Shown: positions 40,965 to 50,993, counted from the first letter of the stretch. The stretch: DNA of 64,000 bases from Aliiruegeria sabulilitoris (GCF_001558155.1 NZ_LOAS01000002.1:310001-374000); one strand, 5' to 3'. Numbers and translations are program-made. The notes: generated by a model from the sequence alone, not told the origin.

Positions 40965-41450
40965 GTGAACGACCCCAAGAACTTCTTGTTCGGAGACGAG
41001 ATCCAGCGGGTTCCGCAGGAATTGCGGATCATTCTCGGAAATTTCGTCCTGACACATGCGCTCGAAGAGCGGATCTGCGACGTTCAGGACCGCGAGCAAC
41101 TGAGCAAGTCCGAACGGCACATGCTGATCAATCTCGGGATCCCGCGCCGCATGGGACAAATGGCCGAGGACCTCAACACCCTCCCCTCCAAGGTGACGGC
41201 CATTGCCGATCTGCTGGAGATGAAAGAACTGGTCCTGCGCGAACGTGACCCCGACGATCGTCGCGCCTGGCAATTGCGGCTTACCGAACGCGGCCAGCAG
41301 GCGCGCACGGAGCTTATCGCATTGACGGTCAAGATATTCCGCGACGTTGCCGGCCTTTCAGACACTGAAATTGAACACCTTTCGGCTCTCATGGATCGTG
41401 TGACCGCACATGTTCTCGAGACCGGCTTCCCCAAGGGTATGACACTATGA
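40965..41450 (+). CDS. MarR-family transcriptional regulator of the RND efflux operon
   Basis: A 161-residue winged-helix regulator. The core helices and wing are visible in LSKSERHMLINLG, RRMGQMAEDLNTLPSKVTAIADLLEMKELVLRERDPDDRRAWQLRLTERG, where DPDDRR is the wing signature. I place the start at GTG 40965 because GGGAGG lies 5 bases upstream. An in-frame TTG at 40911 would start inside the tandem palindromes. Its stop overlaps the efflux adaptor start as ATGA, so it probably represses its own operon until a toxic ligand binds. Confidence 0.9.
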   Translation: MNDPKNFLFGDEIQRVPQELRIILGNFVLTHALEERICDVQDREQLSKSERHMLINLGIPRRMGQMAEDLNTLPSKVTAIADLLEMKELVLRERDPDDRRAWQLRLTERGQQARTELIALTVKIFRDVAGLSDTEIEHLSALMDRVTAHVLETGFPKGMTL

Positions 41451-42529
41451 AGACGAGAAACGCTATCGCGTTGGCACTGGGCGCCGGTATTGTCGCGCTC
41501 GCGGCCTTCGCACAGACGACCATGAGCCCCGAGACGGAGGCGGCGGTTGTCGAGCAAGCGCTCAAACCGGTAAAACTGATGGTCGTCGAAGGCGAGGACC
41601 GGGTGCTCAAGCGCCAGTTCTTCGGCAAGGTCGTCGCGCGCCGCACGGTGGACCTTGCCTTTCAGGTCAGCGGCCAGATTCAGAAACTGCCGGTGACCGA
41701 AGGCAGCCGGATCGGGAAAGGCGCCATGATCGCCGAGCTTGACCTGCGCCCCTTCGAGCTTGCCCTGCAACAGGCGATCCTTTCAAAGGAACAGGCGGAC
41801 CGCACCGTCGACCGGCTTGAAAAGCTCAAGGGCAACACCGTTGGACAGGTTGCCATCGACGATGCAATCACCTCGGCCGAACTGGCCGAAATCGCCGTCG
41901 AGAACGCCGAGATCGCCCTGGAGGATGCGAGCCTGCTCGCCCCGTTCGACGCGCTTGTAGCCTCTCGCAGCGTTGAGAATTTCACCACGATCAGCGCCGG
42001 CACGCCGGTTGTGCGGCTGCATGACATGTCGGAGATCCGGGTCGAGATCGATGTGCCCGAAGTGTTGGTGCAAAAGGCCCAGATCGCCGACAACCTGACG
42101 GTTCTGGCCAAGTTCCCGGCCTCGAACACCTCCTATGCAATGACGGTGCGCGAGCTGACCGCGGAAACCGCCGCCATCGGCCAGACCTATCGGGCCACGT
42201 TCGGTATGCCACCACCGGAAGGGCTCGACCTGCTGCCCGGTTCCTCGGTCACAGTTTCGGTCTCAATGAACCGCGACGGACAACAGATCATCGTACCCGC
42301 CTCGGCGGTCATGATTGACAATGACGGCTCGACCCATGTCTTTCGCTACGATCCCAAGGGCGCCGAGCAGGGCACCGTAACCCGCATTCCCGTCACCGTC
42401 GCGCCGACCGAGGGCGGCCGGGTCGAGATCGTTGCCGGGATCCGAATCGGCGACGAGATCGTGCTCGCCGGCGTGAACGAGCTAGAGCACGGCCAGAAGG
42501 CGCGCCGCTTCAGCGGCTTCGGCAAGTAG
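41447..42529 (+). CDS. RND efflux periplasmic adaptor (membrane-fusion protein)
   Basis: A 360-residue adaptor of the HlyD/AcrA family: an N-terminal signal or anchor segment (about 1-25), lipoyl half-motif VDLAFQVSGQIQKLPVTEGSRIGKG, an alpha-hairpin (about 105-155), second lipoyl half LLAPFDALVASR, beta-barrel and membrane-proximal domains ending VLAGVNELEHGQKAR. It would bridge the inner-membrane pump encoded next to an outer-membrane channel. It is coupled to marR by ATGA and lies 10 bases before the pump gene. Confidence 0.93.
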   Translation: MKTRNAIALALGAGIVALAAFAQTTMSPETEAAVVEQALKPVKLMVVEGEDRVLKRQFFGKVVARRTVDLAFQVSGQIQKLPVTEGSRIGKGAMIAELDLRPFELALQQAILSKEQADRTVDRLEKLKGNTVGQVAIDDAITSAELAEIAVENAEIALEDASLLAPFDALVASRSVENFTTISAGTPVVRLHDMSEIRVEIDVPEVLVQKAQIADNLTVLAKFPASNTSYAMTVRELTAETAAIGQTYRATFGMPPPEGLDLLPGSSVTVSVSMNRDGQQIIVPASAVMIDNDGSTHVFRYDPKGAEQGTVTRIPVTVAPTEGGRVEIVAGIRIGDEIVLAGVNELEHGQKARRFSGFGK

Positions 42530-42539
42530 GGGCACTCAC

Positions 42540-45500
42540 ATGACGATTGCACGCGCTTCCATCGAGAAGCCAATTTATACATGGCTCGTGATCCTCGGCT
42601 GCCTGCTTGGCGGCTTCTGGGGCTTCCAATCCATCGGCCGGCTCGAAGATCCGGCCTTCACTATCAAGAACGCCGTGATCGTGACCACCTATCCCGGCGC
42701 CACCGCCGAACAGGTCGCCACCGAGGTCTCCGAACCCATCGAGTCCGAGATCCAGAAGATGGGCGAGGTGGACACGATCACCTCCATGAACCGCCCCGGC
42801 TATTCGCTGATCGAGGTGGAGATGAAATCCACCTATGACGGCGATGAACTGCCCCGGATCTGGACCGACCTGCGCAACCGCGTGGCCGATGCGTCCTTGC
42901 CCGACGGGGTCAGCACGCCGTTTGTGAACGACAGCTTCGGCGATGTGTTCGGCCTGTTCTACGCCATCACCGCGCCGGGCTTCTCGGACGCTGAAAAGCA
43001 TGAATTGTCGACCTTTCTGCGGCGGGAATTACTGGCGGTGGAAGGGGTTGCGGATGTGGAACTGTCCGGGCTGCCCGACGAAGCCATCTTCGTCGAGCCG
43101 AACATGGCGCTCGCGGTCAACCAGAACATTTCGCCCGCCGCTCTCGCTGCGGCCATCGCAACGGCCGATTCCGTCTCGGACCCGGGCGCCGTGGACCATG
43201 GCGCCAACCGAACCATCATCCAACGCCCGCAAGGCGACGACACGGTTTCGGCCATCGCAGGGCTGACGGTCGGTGTCAGCGGCGAGGTGATCAACCTGTT
43301 CGACCTGGCAAATGTCTACCGGGCCCGGCAGGACAACCCCTCGCTGATCATCCGTCACGACGGTCAGGACGCCTTCACCCTGGGTGTTGCCGGCCTCTCA
43401 ACCGAGAACATCGTTTCCGTCGGGCACCGTGTCGACGCACGGCTTGCGGAGCTGGACAACGAAATCCCCTTCGGCGTGCAGATCCACCCAATCTATCAGC
43501 AGCATGTCGTGGTCGAGCAATCGGTCAACAATTTCCTCAATAGCCTCGCCCTCTCGGTCGGGATCGTCGTGCTCGTGCTCGCGGTCGCCATGGGCTGGCG
43601 GGCGGCGGTCGTGGTTGGCGTAACTCTGCTTCTGACCGTTGTCGGAACGGTGTTCTTCATGAACATGTTCTCCATCGAGCTCGAACGCATTTCGCTCGGG
43701 GCGCTGATCATCGCCATGGGCATGTTGGTGGATAATGCCATCGTCGTGGCCGAGGGGATGCAGGTTGCCATGCTGCACGGGCGCAAGGGGCCGGTGGCCG
43801 CCGACGAGGCAACGCGCAAGACGCAGATCCCGCTGCTCGGCGCAACGGTCATCGGCATCATGGCCTTCGCCGGCATCGGCACCAGCCCTGACGCGACCGG
43901 TGAATTCCTGTTCTCGCTCTTTGCCGTCATCGGCATTTCGCTGATGCTGTCCTGGATCCTGGCAATCACGGTCACCCCATATCTGGGCAACAAGCTCTTC
44001 CGCGAAATCGACGAAGGTGGACATGACGCCTATGGTGGGCCGCTCTTCCGCCTTTTCGGGCGGACGCTCGACATCGCCCTGCGGCTGCGCTGGCTGGTCG
44101 TGATCGGACTGATCGCGCTGACGGCGGTCTGCTTCAACGCCTTTGCCAAACTGCCGCAACAGTTCTTCCCCGACAGCAACACGCCGATCTTCTTCGTTCA
44201 TTACAAGCTGCCGCAGGGCCACTCCATCGAGGCGACATCGCAGCAGATGAAGATCCTCGAGAACTGGTTGGAAGAACGCGAAGAGGTCGTCGCGGTTACC
44301 ACTTTCGTCGGCCAGGGCGCGTCGCGTTTCATGCTGACCTATTCGGCCGAGAACCAGAACCCGACCTATGGGCACCTGATCGTTCGCACGCATGACCTCG
44401 AAGAAATCCCGCAGCTCAAGGCCGATCTCGACCGTTTCGGCGCCGAGGCCCTTCCGGAGGGCGAGTTTCGAACGGTACGGCTGGTCTTCGGTCCGGGGGG
44501 CGGCGCCGACATCGAGGTGCGTCTGTCGGGTAACGATCCCGAAGTGCTGCGCGATCTCGCCGACCAGGCGCAGAAGATCCTCGAAGCCACGAGCGACAAC
44601 ATCACCCGAACCCGTACCGACTGGCGCGAACAGGAACTGGTCCTCCGCCCGATCTATTCGACCGACCGCGCCCAATCCGCCGGCATCACGCGCGACGATG
44701 TCTCCGACACGCTGCAATATGCGACCGACGGAACCCGTGGCGGCACCTATCGCGAAAATGATCGCCTTATCCCGATCATCCTCCGCGAGGCGCGCGATTC
44801 CGACCTCACGCTGATGGACCAGGTCGTCTACTCCTCCTCGGCGCAGTCGTTCCTGCCGCTGGAACAGGTGATCGACGGGTTCGAATACATCTCCGAGAAC
44901 ACGTTGGTACATCGGCGTGACAGGCAGTTGACCATCACCGTCGGCGCCGATACCGCCGACGACGTGACACCGGCTACCGTGCATGCCGAGGTGCGGGCCG
45001 CGATCGAGGCGATGGAATTGCCCATCGGCTACAAGATGGAATGGGGCGGCGAGTTCGAAAGCTCTTCGGACGCGCAGGCAGCCCTCGGAACCCAGCTTCC
45101 CATTTCCTTCCTGATCATGGTGCTGATCTCGATCCTGCTCTTCAACGCCTTGCGCCAGCCCCTGGTGATCTGGCTGCTGGTGCCGATGTCGGTCAACGGC
45201 GTGGTGATCGGGCTCGGCATGACCGGCCTGCCCTTCAGCTTCACCGCGCTGCTCGGGTTGTTGTCGCTTTCGGGGATGCTGATCAAGAACGGGATCGTTC
45301 TGGTAGAGGAGATCGACCTTCTGCGCTCGGAGGGCCAGGAACTGAAACCCGCAATCATCCGCGCCTCGACCTCGCGCCTGCGGCCAGTGATGCTGGCGGC
45401 GGCGACAACGATCCTCGGCATGATCCCGCTGCTGACGGATGCGTTCTTCGTCTCCATGGCGGTGACCATCATGGGCGGGCTGGCCTTTGCGTCGGTTCTC

Positions 45501-45605
45501 ACCCTGCTGGCGGCACCGGTGCTCTACTACATCTTCTTCCGGCGCAGTGAGATCCGGGAGAAGCGGGCGCGGCTTGCACGAGAAGCGCAGGTTGGCACTG
45601 CCTGA
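42540..45605 (+). CDS. RND-family efflux pump, inner-membrane permease
   Basis: A 1021-residue HAE1/AcrB-type proton antiporter with the usual 12 membrane helices and two large periplasmic loops. Helix 4 carries the Asp of the proton relay in LIIAMGMLVDNAIVVAEGM (about residue 397), and the repeated half shows GLLSLSGMLIKNGIVLVEEID. The N-terminus ARASIEKPIYTWLVILGCLLGG is typical. The substrate is unknown; the MarR regulator suggests phenolic or lipophilic compounds. No outer-membrane factor gene follows, so a TolC-type channel encoded elsewhere must be shared. Full length, no frameshift. Confidence 0.94.
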   Translation: MTIARASIEKPIYTWLVILGCLLGGFWGFQSIGRLEDPAFTIKNAVIVTTYPGATAEQVATEVSEPIESEIQKMGEVDTITSMNRPGYSLIEVEMKSTYDGDELPRIWTDLRNRVADASLPDGVSTPFVNDSFGDVFGLFYAITAPGFSDAEKHELSTFLRRELLAVEGVADVELSGLPDEAIFVEPNMALAVNQNISPAALAAAIATADSVSDPGAVDHGANRTIIQRPQGDDTVSAIAGLTVGVSGEVINLFDLANVYRARQDNPSLIIRHDGQDAFTLGVAGLSTENIVSVGHRVDARLAELDNEIPFGVQIHPIYQQHVVVEQSVNNFLNSLALSVGIVVLVLAVAMGWRAAVVVGVTLLLTVVGTVFFMNMFSIELERISLGALIIAMGMLVDNAIVVAEGMQVAMLHGRKGPVAADEATRKTQIPLLGATVIGIMAFAGIGTSPDATGEFLFSLFAVIGISLMLSWILAITVTPYLGNKLFREIDEGGHDAYGGPLFRLFGRTLDIALRLRWLVVIGLIALTAVCFNAFAKLPQQFFPDSNTPIFFVHYKLPQGHSIEATSQQMKILENWLEEREEVVAVTTFVGQGASRFMLTYSAENQNPTYGHLIVRTHDLEEIPQLKADLDRFGAEALPEGEFRTVRLVFGPGGGADIEVRLSGNDPEVLRDLADQAQKILEATSDNITRTRTDWREQELVLRPIYSTDRAQSAGITRDDVSDTLQYATDGTRGGTYRENDRLIPIILREARDSDLTLMDQVVYSSSAQSFLPLEQVIDGFEYISENTLVHRRDRQLTITVGADTADDVTPATVHAEVRAAIEAMELPIGYKMEWGGEFESSSDAQAALGTQLPISFLIMVLISILLFNALRQPLVIWLLVPMSVNGVVIGLGMTGLPFSFTALLGLLSLSGMLIKNGIVLVEEIDLLRSEGQELKPAIIRASTSRLRPVMLAAATTILGMIPLLTDAFFVSMAVTIMGGLAFASVLTLLAAPVLYYIFFRRSEIREKRARLAREAQVGTA

Positions 45606-45694
45606 GCCTCGGCGAAGCGGTGCTTTCATTGACAGAACAAGAACCGGCGGCCCATCCGTGCCGCCGATCCGCCCCTTCCGCCTTCCGGACCTTT

Positions 45695-45745
45695 CCGCCA
45701 TTTGGTGGCGCGCGCTTCGCGCGCGAGAACGATCCTGCGGATCGT
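45695..45745. repeat. cluster of perfect hairpins between convergent genes
   Basis: The 153-base gap between the RND pump and the phosphatase gene contains CGCGCGC-TTC-GCGCGCG (45709-45725) and ACGATCC-TGC-GGATCGT (45729-45745), each a 7-bp stem with a 3-base loop. They are preceded by a weaker CCGCCA/TGGTGG pairing (45695-45708). Their place between two converging 3' ends suggests a bidirectional terminator or mRNA-protecting element. Confidence 0.6.
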
Positions 45746-45758
45746 GCCTCCGGCGGTG

Positions 45759-46592
45759 CTATTCGACGATCCAGCCGAATTTTGCCCGCATTTCCGCATG
45801 GGTTTTGGCATCGCGGGCGCCCAGCATGTACCCATCCGTGATCGTCGGCGAATAGTCACGGCCATCCATCAGTCCGACCGTTCCGCCTGCCTCGGTCAAC
45901 GCCAGCGCGCCCGCGGCATGGTCCCATGGCATGAGCTTGAGGTCGATGGAGAAACGGCCATTGCCGAAGCACATCATTCGGTAGACGTGGCAGGCACAGC
46001 GGATATCCATCACCCGACCACACCCCACCAACTCGCTGGCCATGCGCACGCGCATATGTTCCGGCAAGAGCCATGGTGCGGCGAAACCGGCAAACTCGGT
46101 CTGCGGTTGCGGGCCGGTGATGTCGAGCCTTTCGCATTTGCCTTCGGGCGTACAGAAAAAGGCACCACCGCCTTTTCGCGCCAGTATCCAGTCATCGGCC
46201 AAGGGATCGTAGAGCAAGCCCAAGACCGTCTCGCCCTTTTCGACTACGGCCAGCAACACGCCGAAGATCGCCAGACCGCGAGCGAAATTCCACGTCCCGT
46301 CAATCGGGTCAATGATCACGCAGGTCTCGGCCTCGGCAATCCGATCCAGAAGCGCCGGGTTCTCGGAAACGGCTTCCTCGCCGATCACCTCCGCTTCGGG
46401 CAGGATCTCCTTCACTGCGGCGCCGATCATCGCCTCAGAGCCGCGATCTGCGACCGTTACGAGGTCATCGGCATTCGCCTTGGAGCCGATGGCCTCCGCA
46501 TCCAGATTTCGGAAACGCGGCAGGATTTCGGCCTTGGCAGCGGCGCGCACAGCTTCGATCAGGGCGATTTCCTGTTCAACGGTCGGGATCAT
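45759..46592 (-). CDS. inositol monophosphatase-family phosphatase
   Basis: A 277-residue Mg2+-dependent phosphatase of the IMPase/HisN/FBPase fold. The metal site motifs are present: EVIGEEA (first Glu), DPIDGTWNFARGL and PWDHAAGALALTEAGG. Substrate cannot be decided from sequence: myo-inositol-1-phosphate, histidinol phosphate and related compounds are all possible in this family. It is separated from the upstream FAD oxidoreductase on the same strand by 133 bases in which I see no clear promoter, so it may or may not belong to the pot operon. Confidence 0.9.
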   Translation of the reverse strand: MIPTVEQEIALIEAVRAAAKAEILPRFRNLDAEAIGSKANADDLVTVADRGSEAMIGAAVKEILPEAEVIGEEAVSENPALLDRIAEAETCVIIDPIDGTWNFARGLAIFGVLLAVVEKGETVLGLLYDPLADDWILARKGGGAFFCTPEGKCERLDITGPQPQTEFAGFAAPWLLPEHMRVRMASELVGCGRVMDIRCACHVYRMMCFGNGRFSIDLKLMPWDHAAGALALTEAGGTVGLMDGRDYSPTITDGYMLGARDAKTHAEMRAKFGWIVE

Positions 46593-46725
46593 GCATCTTC
46601 CTCATTCAATTCTGCACAGCAATGCCAACGGGAATCGCTGCCGGCGACCAAGCGCCGCGCCGCCGGTATAGGCCTGGCCGGCCGCTGCTGTCAGCGTGTT
46701 GATCCAGCGCACCGCAACGGGCGGT

Positions 46726-48063
46726 TCAGTTACCGTCCTGACGCGCGAGAGCGTAGAGAACCGGGCGCAGGAGAATCCGCCGGAAACGCCCCAAAGGAAA
46801 GCGCGCAGGCGGTCGTGCCATCAGATCGGGCCAGGGCTGTGTTGGCCGGCCGGAGCGCACGATCTCGGCCAGTAGCCGACCGGCATAGCTGCCCATCGCC
46901 ACCCCGTTGCCGTGGTAACACATCCCGGCGAAGACATTTTCCATGCCCGGAATCGCCCCCACGAAAGGGGTTTGGCTACGCGAAAGAGCGACAAAACCGG
47001 ACCAGGAATGCTCGGTCTCCACCTCGCGCCAGGCGGGAAAGAAACGGTCGAAATCGATCCGGGTCTGGCGAAGGACTTCGTCAAGCGCTTCCGGCGTGGC
47101 ACGCATCGCGCCACGCATGCCAAACAGCATCCGGCCGTCGGGCATCAGGCGGAAATAATGCAACAGGTTGCGGCTGTCGTAGCACATCTGGTTGCTGGTC
47201 CAGCCCTGCTCGGCGCGCTCGGCCGCGCTCATGGGGCGGGTGACAATGATGTTGGATTGCAGCGGCATGTAGCGACCGGCGAACCAGCGGGGCAGATCGT
47301 CGGAGCTGTATCCGTTGGTGGCGAAGATCACCTTGCGCGCGCGCAGCCGCCCGGATGGGGTCGAGATTTCCCAGGAACCGCCGACGCGACGCATCTCCTC
47401 GGCAGGGGTATGGGCGAAGATCCGGACGCCGGCATGGCGCGCAGCCCGCGCAAGACCGGTCGCGTATTTCAAAGGATTGAGCGCGAAACCGATCGGAGTG
47501 GTGATCGCACCGTGAAACTCCGGGGAGTTGAGGCCATGCTCGGCAAGCGCCTCGCGCGGCAGGATCTTGCAAGTGACGCCGTGAAAGGCACGCATCTTGC
47601 GGGCGAACGCCTTCAACTCCGGAATGGCCTCCGGGCGGTGGGCGAGCATGGTCTCGCCACGCGAATGCAGATCGGCCTCGATGCCGAGCCGTTCCAACAA
47701 CTCCGCGACCAGCTCCACCGCGCCGCGTTCGGCATTGTAATAGCTCCGCGCCTCCGCCTCGCCATGCTTGCGGACCATCGTATCGGAATCCAGGGCCGAA
47801 CCGCCGAGACAACAGAAACCGCCGTTGCGCCCGGAGGCACCCCAGCCGGGCGTATGCGCTTCCAGCAAGGCAACATCGACGCCCGTCTCGGCAAGGTGGA
47901 GTGCGGCCGAAAGCCCGGTATAGCCGCCGCCCACGACGGCGACGTCGCACCGGACCTCGTCGTCGAGTTGATCCCAGTTGTTCTGCCGCCGCACGGTCCT
48001 TGGCCAGAAACTGTCCGCCGCCGGCCCGTCTTCGTAGCCGTAGGGCTCATAGATCCGCTTCAT
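46726..48063 (-). CDS. FAD-dependent oxidoreductase, PuuB/DadA-type, in the pot operon
   Basis: A 445-residue flavoprotein of the D-amino-acid dehydrogenase / gamma-glutamylputrescine oxidase family. The FAD-binding Rossmann motif VAVVGGGYTGLSAALHL is near residue 45 and GWGASGRNGGFCCLGG follows. The C-terminal part has FAGMCYHGNGVAMGSYAGRLLAE, the second FAD-contact motif. Its ATG overlap with the permease gene upstream makes it part of the polyamine uptake operon, so oxidation of a polyamine, its gamma-glutamyl derivative or a related amine is likely. A paralogue is encoded at 55868-57169. Confidence 0.9.
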   Translation of the reverse strand: MKRIYEPYGYEDGPAADSFWPRTVRRQNNWDQLDDEVRCDVAVVGGGYTGLSAALHLAETGVDVALLEAHTPGWGASGRNGGFCCLGGSALDSDTMVRKHGEAEARSYYNAERGAVELVAELLERLGIEADLHSRGETMLAHRPEAIPELKAFARKMRAFHGVTCKILPREALAEHGLNSPEFHGAITTPIGFALNPLKYATGLARAARHAGVRIFAHTPAEEMRRVGGSWEISTPSGRLRARKVIFATNGYSSDDLPRWFAGRYMPLQSNIIVTRPMSAAERAEQGWTSNQMCYDSRNLLHYFRLMPDGRMLFGMRGAMRATPEALDEVLRQTRIDFDRFFPAWREVETEHSWSGFVALSRSQTPFVGAIPGMENVFAGMCYHGNGVAMGSYAGRLLAEIVRSGRPTQPWPDLMARPPARFPLGRFRRILLRPVLYALARQDGN

Positions 48064-48875
48064 GCCCGAACAGCTTCGCGCTTCTCCCTGGCTTGCCGGG
48101 CAATTGTTCGCTTGGACACCAGCGACGCCGAGATCACGCCCACGGCCACGATGGCAATCATGATCGTTGAGAGCGCATTGATTTCGGGCGACACGCCGAG
48201 GCGGACAGACGAGAAAATCTTGATCGGCAAGGTCGTCGATGAGGGTCCCGCCGTGAAGGAGGCGATCACCAGATCGTCCAGCGACAAGGTGAAGGCCAAC
48301 AGCCAGCCTGAAAGGACCGCGGGAAAGATAATCGGGAGCGTTACGAGGCGGAACGCCTCGAACGGCGTACAGCCGAGATCGAGCGCGGCTTCCTCGACGG
48401 ACCTATCGAAGGAGACCAGCCGGGAGGACACGACCACCGACACGTAGCACATGGAGAAGGTGGTATGGGCCAGAACGATGGTAAAGACACCTCGGTCAAG
48501 CCCGATGGCGATGAAGAGCAGCAGCAGGCTCAGGCCGGTGATGACCTCCGGCATGACGAGCGGGGCATAAATCATGCCGGAAAACAGCGTCCGGCCATAG
48601 AAACGTCCGCCGCGCACGATGACATAGGCCGCCATCGTGCCCAGCACGGTCGCCGCGGTGGAGGACAGCACCGCCACCTTGATCGTCACCCAGGCTGCGT
48701 CAAGAAAAGCCTCGTTCTGAAGCAACTCGGCATACCACTTGGTCGAGAACCCGGCCCAGACCGTCACCAGCTTGCTCTCGTTGAAGGAGAAGATGATGAG
48801 GATCAGCATCGGGATGTAGAGAAAGGCGAAGCCAAGCGTCAGCGAAACCGCGTTGAACCAGGTGAAACGCTTCAT
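48060..48875 (-). CDS. potI: polyamine ABC transporter permease PotI-like
   Basis: A 271-residue inner-membrane permease with six helices. The EAA loop, EEAALDLGCTPFEAFRLVTLPIIFPAVLSG, is the contact site for the ATPase. By order and similarity it is the PotI/PotC-type partner of the adjacent permease. The start overlaps the potH-like stop by ATGA, and its stop overlaps the oxidoreductase start likewise. Confidence 0.93.
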   Translation of the reverse strand: MKRFTWFNAVSLTLGFAFLYIPMLILIIFSFNESKLVTVWAGFSTKWYAELLQNEAFLDAAWVTIKVAVLSSTAATVLGTMAAYVIVRGGRFYGRTLFSGMIYAPLVMPEVITGLSLLLLFIAIGLDRGVFTIVLAHTTFSMCYVSVVVSSRLVSFDRSVEEAALDLGCTPFEAFRLVTLPIIFPAVLSGWLLAFTLSLDDLVIASFTAGPSSTTLPIKIFSSVRLGVSPEINALSTIMIAIVAVGVISASLVSKRTIARQAREKREAVRA

Positions 48876-49768
48876 TTATCCGCCTCCTGCGCTGCCTGCT
48901 GGTTGCGCTGGAACAGGATGATCGGAATGATCAGGATCAAGAGCAGGACAACGGCCACGGCGGAAGCCACCGGCCAGTCGCGGTTGGAGAAGAATTCTTC
49001 CCAGAGCACCTTGCCGATCATCAGCGTGCTGGAGCCACCGAGCAGCGAGGGGATGACAAATTCGCCAAGCGCCGGAATGAAGACGAGGAAAGAACCCGCC
49101 AGCGCGCCCGGCCGCGACAGCGGCACCGTGACACGCCAGAAGGCCTCGATCCGGCCACAGCCGAGATCCTCCGCCGCCTCCAGCAGCGATCCGTCGAGCT
49201 TTTCCAGGGTCGCGTAGATCGGCAGCACCATGAAGGGCAGGTAGGTATAGACGATGCCGATATAGACTGCCTTGTTGGTGTTCATGATCACCAGCGGGTC
49301 CGAGATGATGCCGGTCCAGAGCAGGAACTGGTTGAGGAAGCCCTCGTTCGACAGGATCCCCATCCACGCGTAGACGCGGATCAGGAAGGAGGTCCAGAAG
49401 GGCAGGATCACCAGCATCATCAGCATCGGCCGGTACCGCTCGGACGCATTGGCCATGCCATAGGCGATCGGATAGCCCACCAGCAGCGTCAGCAGGGTCG
49501 ACACGATCGCGATGCCCAAGGACGACATGTAGGCTTTGAAATAGAGGTCATCCTGGGTCAGGAAGACGTAATTCTCGAAATCCAGTTCGCTCAGGAAGTC
49601 CCGCAGCCCGGCCCAGCCGGCCGAGAAGTCCAGCGTGGGCATATAGGGCGGAATGGCGAGCGCCGTGTCGCTGAGCGAGATCTTGAAGACGATCCCGAAG
49701 GGAACGAGGAACAGCGCCAGCAGCCACAGATACGGCACCAGGATCAGGAAGGATTTACCCGCTCTCAT
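48872..49768 (-). CDS. potH: polyamine ABC transporter permease PotH-like
   Basis: A 298-residue permease with about six helices, first subunit of the membrane pair. The EAA motif appears as EAAEDLGCGRIEAFWRVTVPLSRPGALAG. The N-terminal segment before the second helix is longer than in PotI, as is usual for PotH/PotB. The gene lies 10 bases after the ATPase gene and overlaps potI by ATGA. Confidence 0.93.
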   Translation of the reverse strand: MRAGKSFLILVPYLWLLALFLVPFGIVFKISLSDTALAIPPYMPTLDFSAGWAGLRDFLSELDFENYVFLTQDDLYFKAYMSSLGIAIVSTLLTLLVGYPIAYGMANASERYRPMLMMLVILPFWTSFLIRVYAWMGILSNEGFLNQFLLWTGIISDPLVIMNTNKAVYIGIVYTYLPFMVLPIYATLEKLDGSLLEAAEDLGCGRIEAFWRVTVPLSRPGALAGSFLVFIPALGEFVIPSLLGGSSTLMIGKVLWEEFFSNRDWPVASAVAVVLLLILIIPIILFQRNQQAAQEADK

Positions 49769-49778
49769 GCTTGCATCC

Positions 49779-50969
49779 TCATCCGGTCAACACAACGCCG
49801 GCGGTCTCCGACCACCAGAGCCATACCTCGTCATCCCAGGTAAATCGGCGCCGCTCGATACGGCGGTTGTTGGAGGTTTGGGCCTTGATGATTTCGCCGG
49901 TGGGCAGCTTGACGTGATAGGTCGAGATGTTCCCGAGATAGGCAATATCAACGATCTTGCCACGCACGATATTGGCCTTCCCCTCGGGGAGTTTCTTGGT
50001 GATATGCACCTTTTCCGGCCGGATCCCGAAGGAACACTGCGTGCCGTCGGCCACGGGCGCCATCGGAGTGCCGACGATGGGCGGGGCGCCCTCGGCCCAG
50101 TGGATCTCGACCTTGCCATCCTTGTGATGGCTGGCGGCCTTGCCTTTGATCAGGTTCACATCGCCGATGAAATCGGCCACGTAGACCGAATTCGGCAATT
50201 CGTAGATCCGGTCCGGCGTGTCCACCTGCACCATGCGGCCGTGATCCATCACCGCGATGCGGCTGGCAACGGTCATCGCCTCTTCCTGATCGTGGGTCAC
50301 GATCACGAAGGTGGTGCCGGTCTTTTCCTGGATCTCCATCAGCTCGAACTGGGTCTCGCCACGCAGCTTCTTGTCCAGCGCGCCCAGCGGCTCGTCGAGC
50401 AGCAACAGCTTGGGCGCCTTGGCCAGGCTGCGCGCAAGCGCCACCCGCTGCCGCTGGCCGCCCGAGATCTGGTGCGGCTTTCGTCCGCCGAATTTCTGCA
50501 GCTGGACGAGCTTGAGCATCTCGTCCACCCGCGCGGCAACCTGCTCTTTCGGTGCTTTCGAACGCTCCAATCCGAAGGCGATGTTCTGCGCCACCGTCAG
50601 ATGCGGAAACAGCGCGTAGGACTGGAACATCATGTTGACCGGGCGCTTGTTTGGCGGCACCGGCACGATATTCTTGCCATCGAGCAGGATATCCCCCTCG
50701 GTTGGCGTCTCGAATCCGGCAAGCATCCGCATCAGCGTGGTCTTGCCACAGCCGGACGGGCCCAGCAGCGCGAAGAACTCCTTCGCGTAGATGTCGATCG
50801 TCAGATCGTCGATTGCCGTGAAATCCCCGAAACGCTTGGTCACGTTGCGGAACTGGATCAGCGGTTTCTCGTCCGGATCGTTCCATGGAGCGAAAGCGGG
50901 CGGCCCGATTGGCGCAGTATCCTCCGACGGAGGGGCTTCGACCGGGGCGTGAGCTTCGAATTCGGACAT
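49779..50969 (-). CDS. potG: polyamine ABC transporter ATPase PotG-like
   Basis: A 396-residue ABC ATPase: Walker A GPSGCGKTT, Q-loop FQSYALFPHLTVAQNIAFGL, signature SGGQRQRVALARSL, Walker B LLLLDEPLGALD and the switch region VTHDQEEAM. The C-terminal 120 residues form the TOBE-type regulatory domain of putrescine/spermidine ATPases. About 40 extra residues precede the ATPase domain. It follows potF after a strong stem-loop. Confidence 0.94.
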   Translation of the reverse strand: MSEFEAHAPVEAPPSEDTAPIGPPAFAPWNDPDEKPLIQFRNVTKRFGDFTAIDDLTIDIYAKEFFALLGPSGCGKTTLMRMLAGFETPTEGDILLDGKNIVPVPPNKRPVNMMFQSYALFPHLTVAQNIAFGLERSKAPKEQVAARVDEMLKLVQLQKFGGRKPHQISGGQRQRVALARSLAKAPKLLLLDEPLGALDKKLRGETQFELMEIQEKTGTTFVIVTHDQEEAMTVASRIAVMDHGRMVQVDTPDRIYELPNSVYVADFIGDVNLIKGKAASHHKDGKVEIHWAEGAPPIVGTPMAPVADGTQCSFGIRPEKVHITKKLPEGKANIVRGKIVDIAYLGNISTYHVKLPTGEIIKAQTSNNRRIERRRFTWDDEVWLWWSETAGVVLTG

Positions 50970-50993
50970 CTATTTCCTTCCCGGAAAGAAAGT

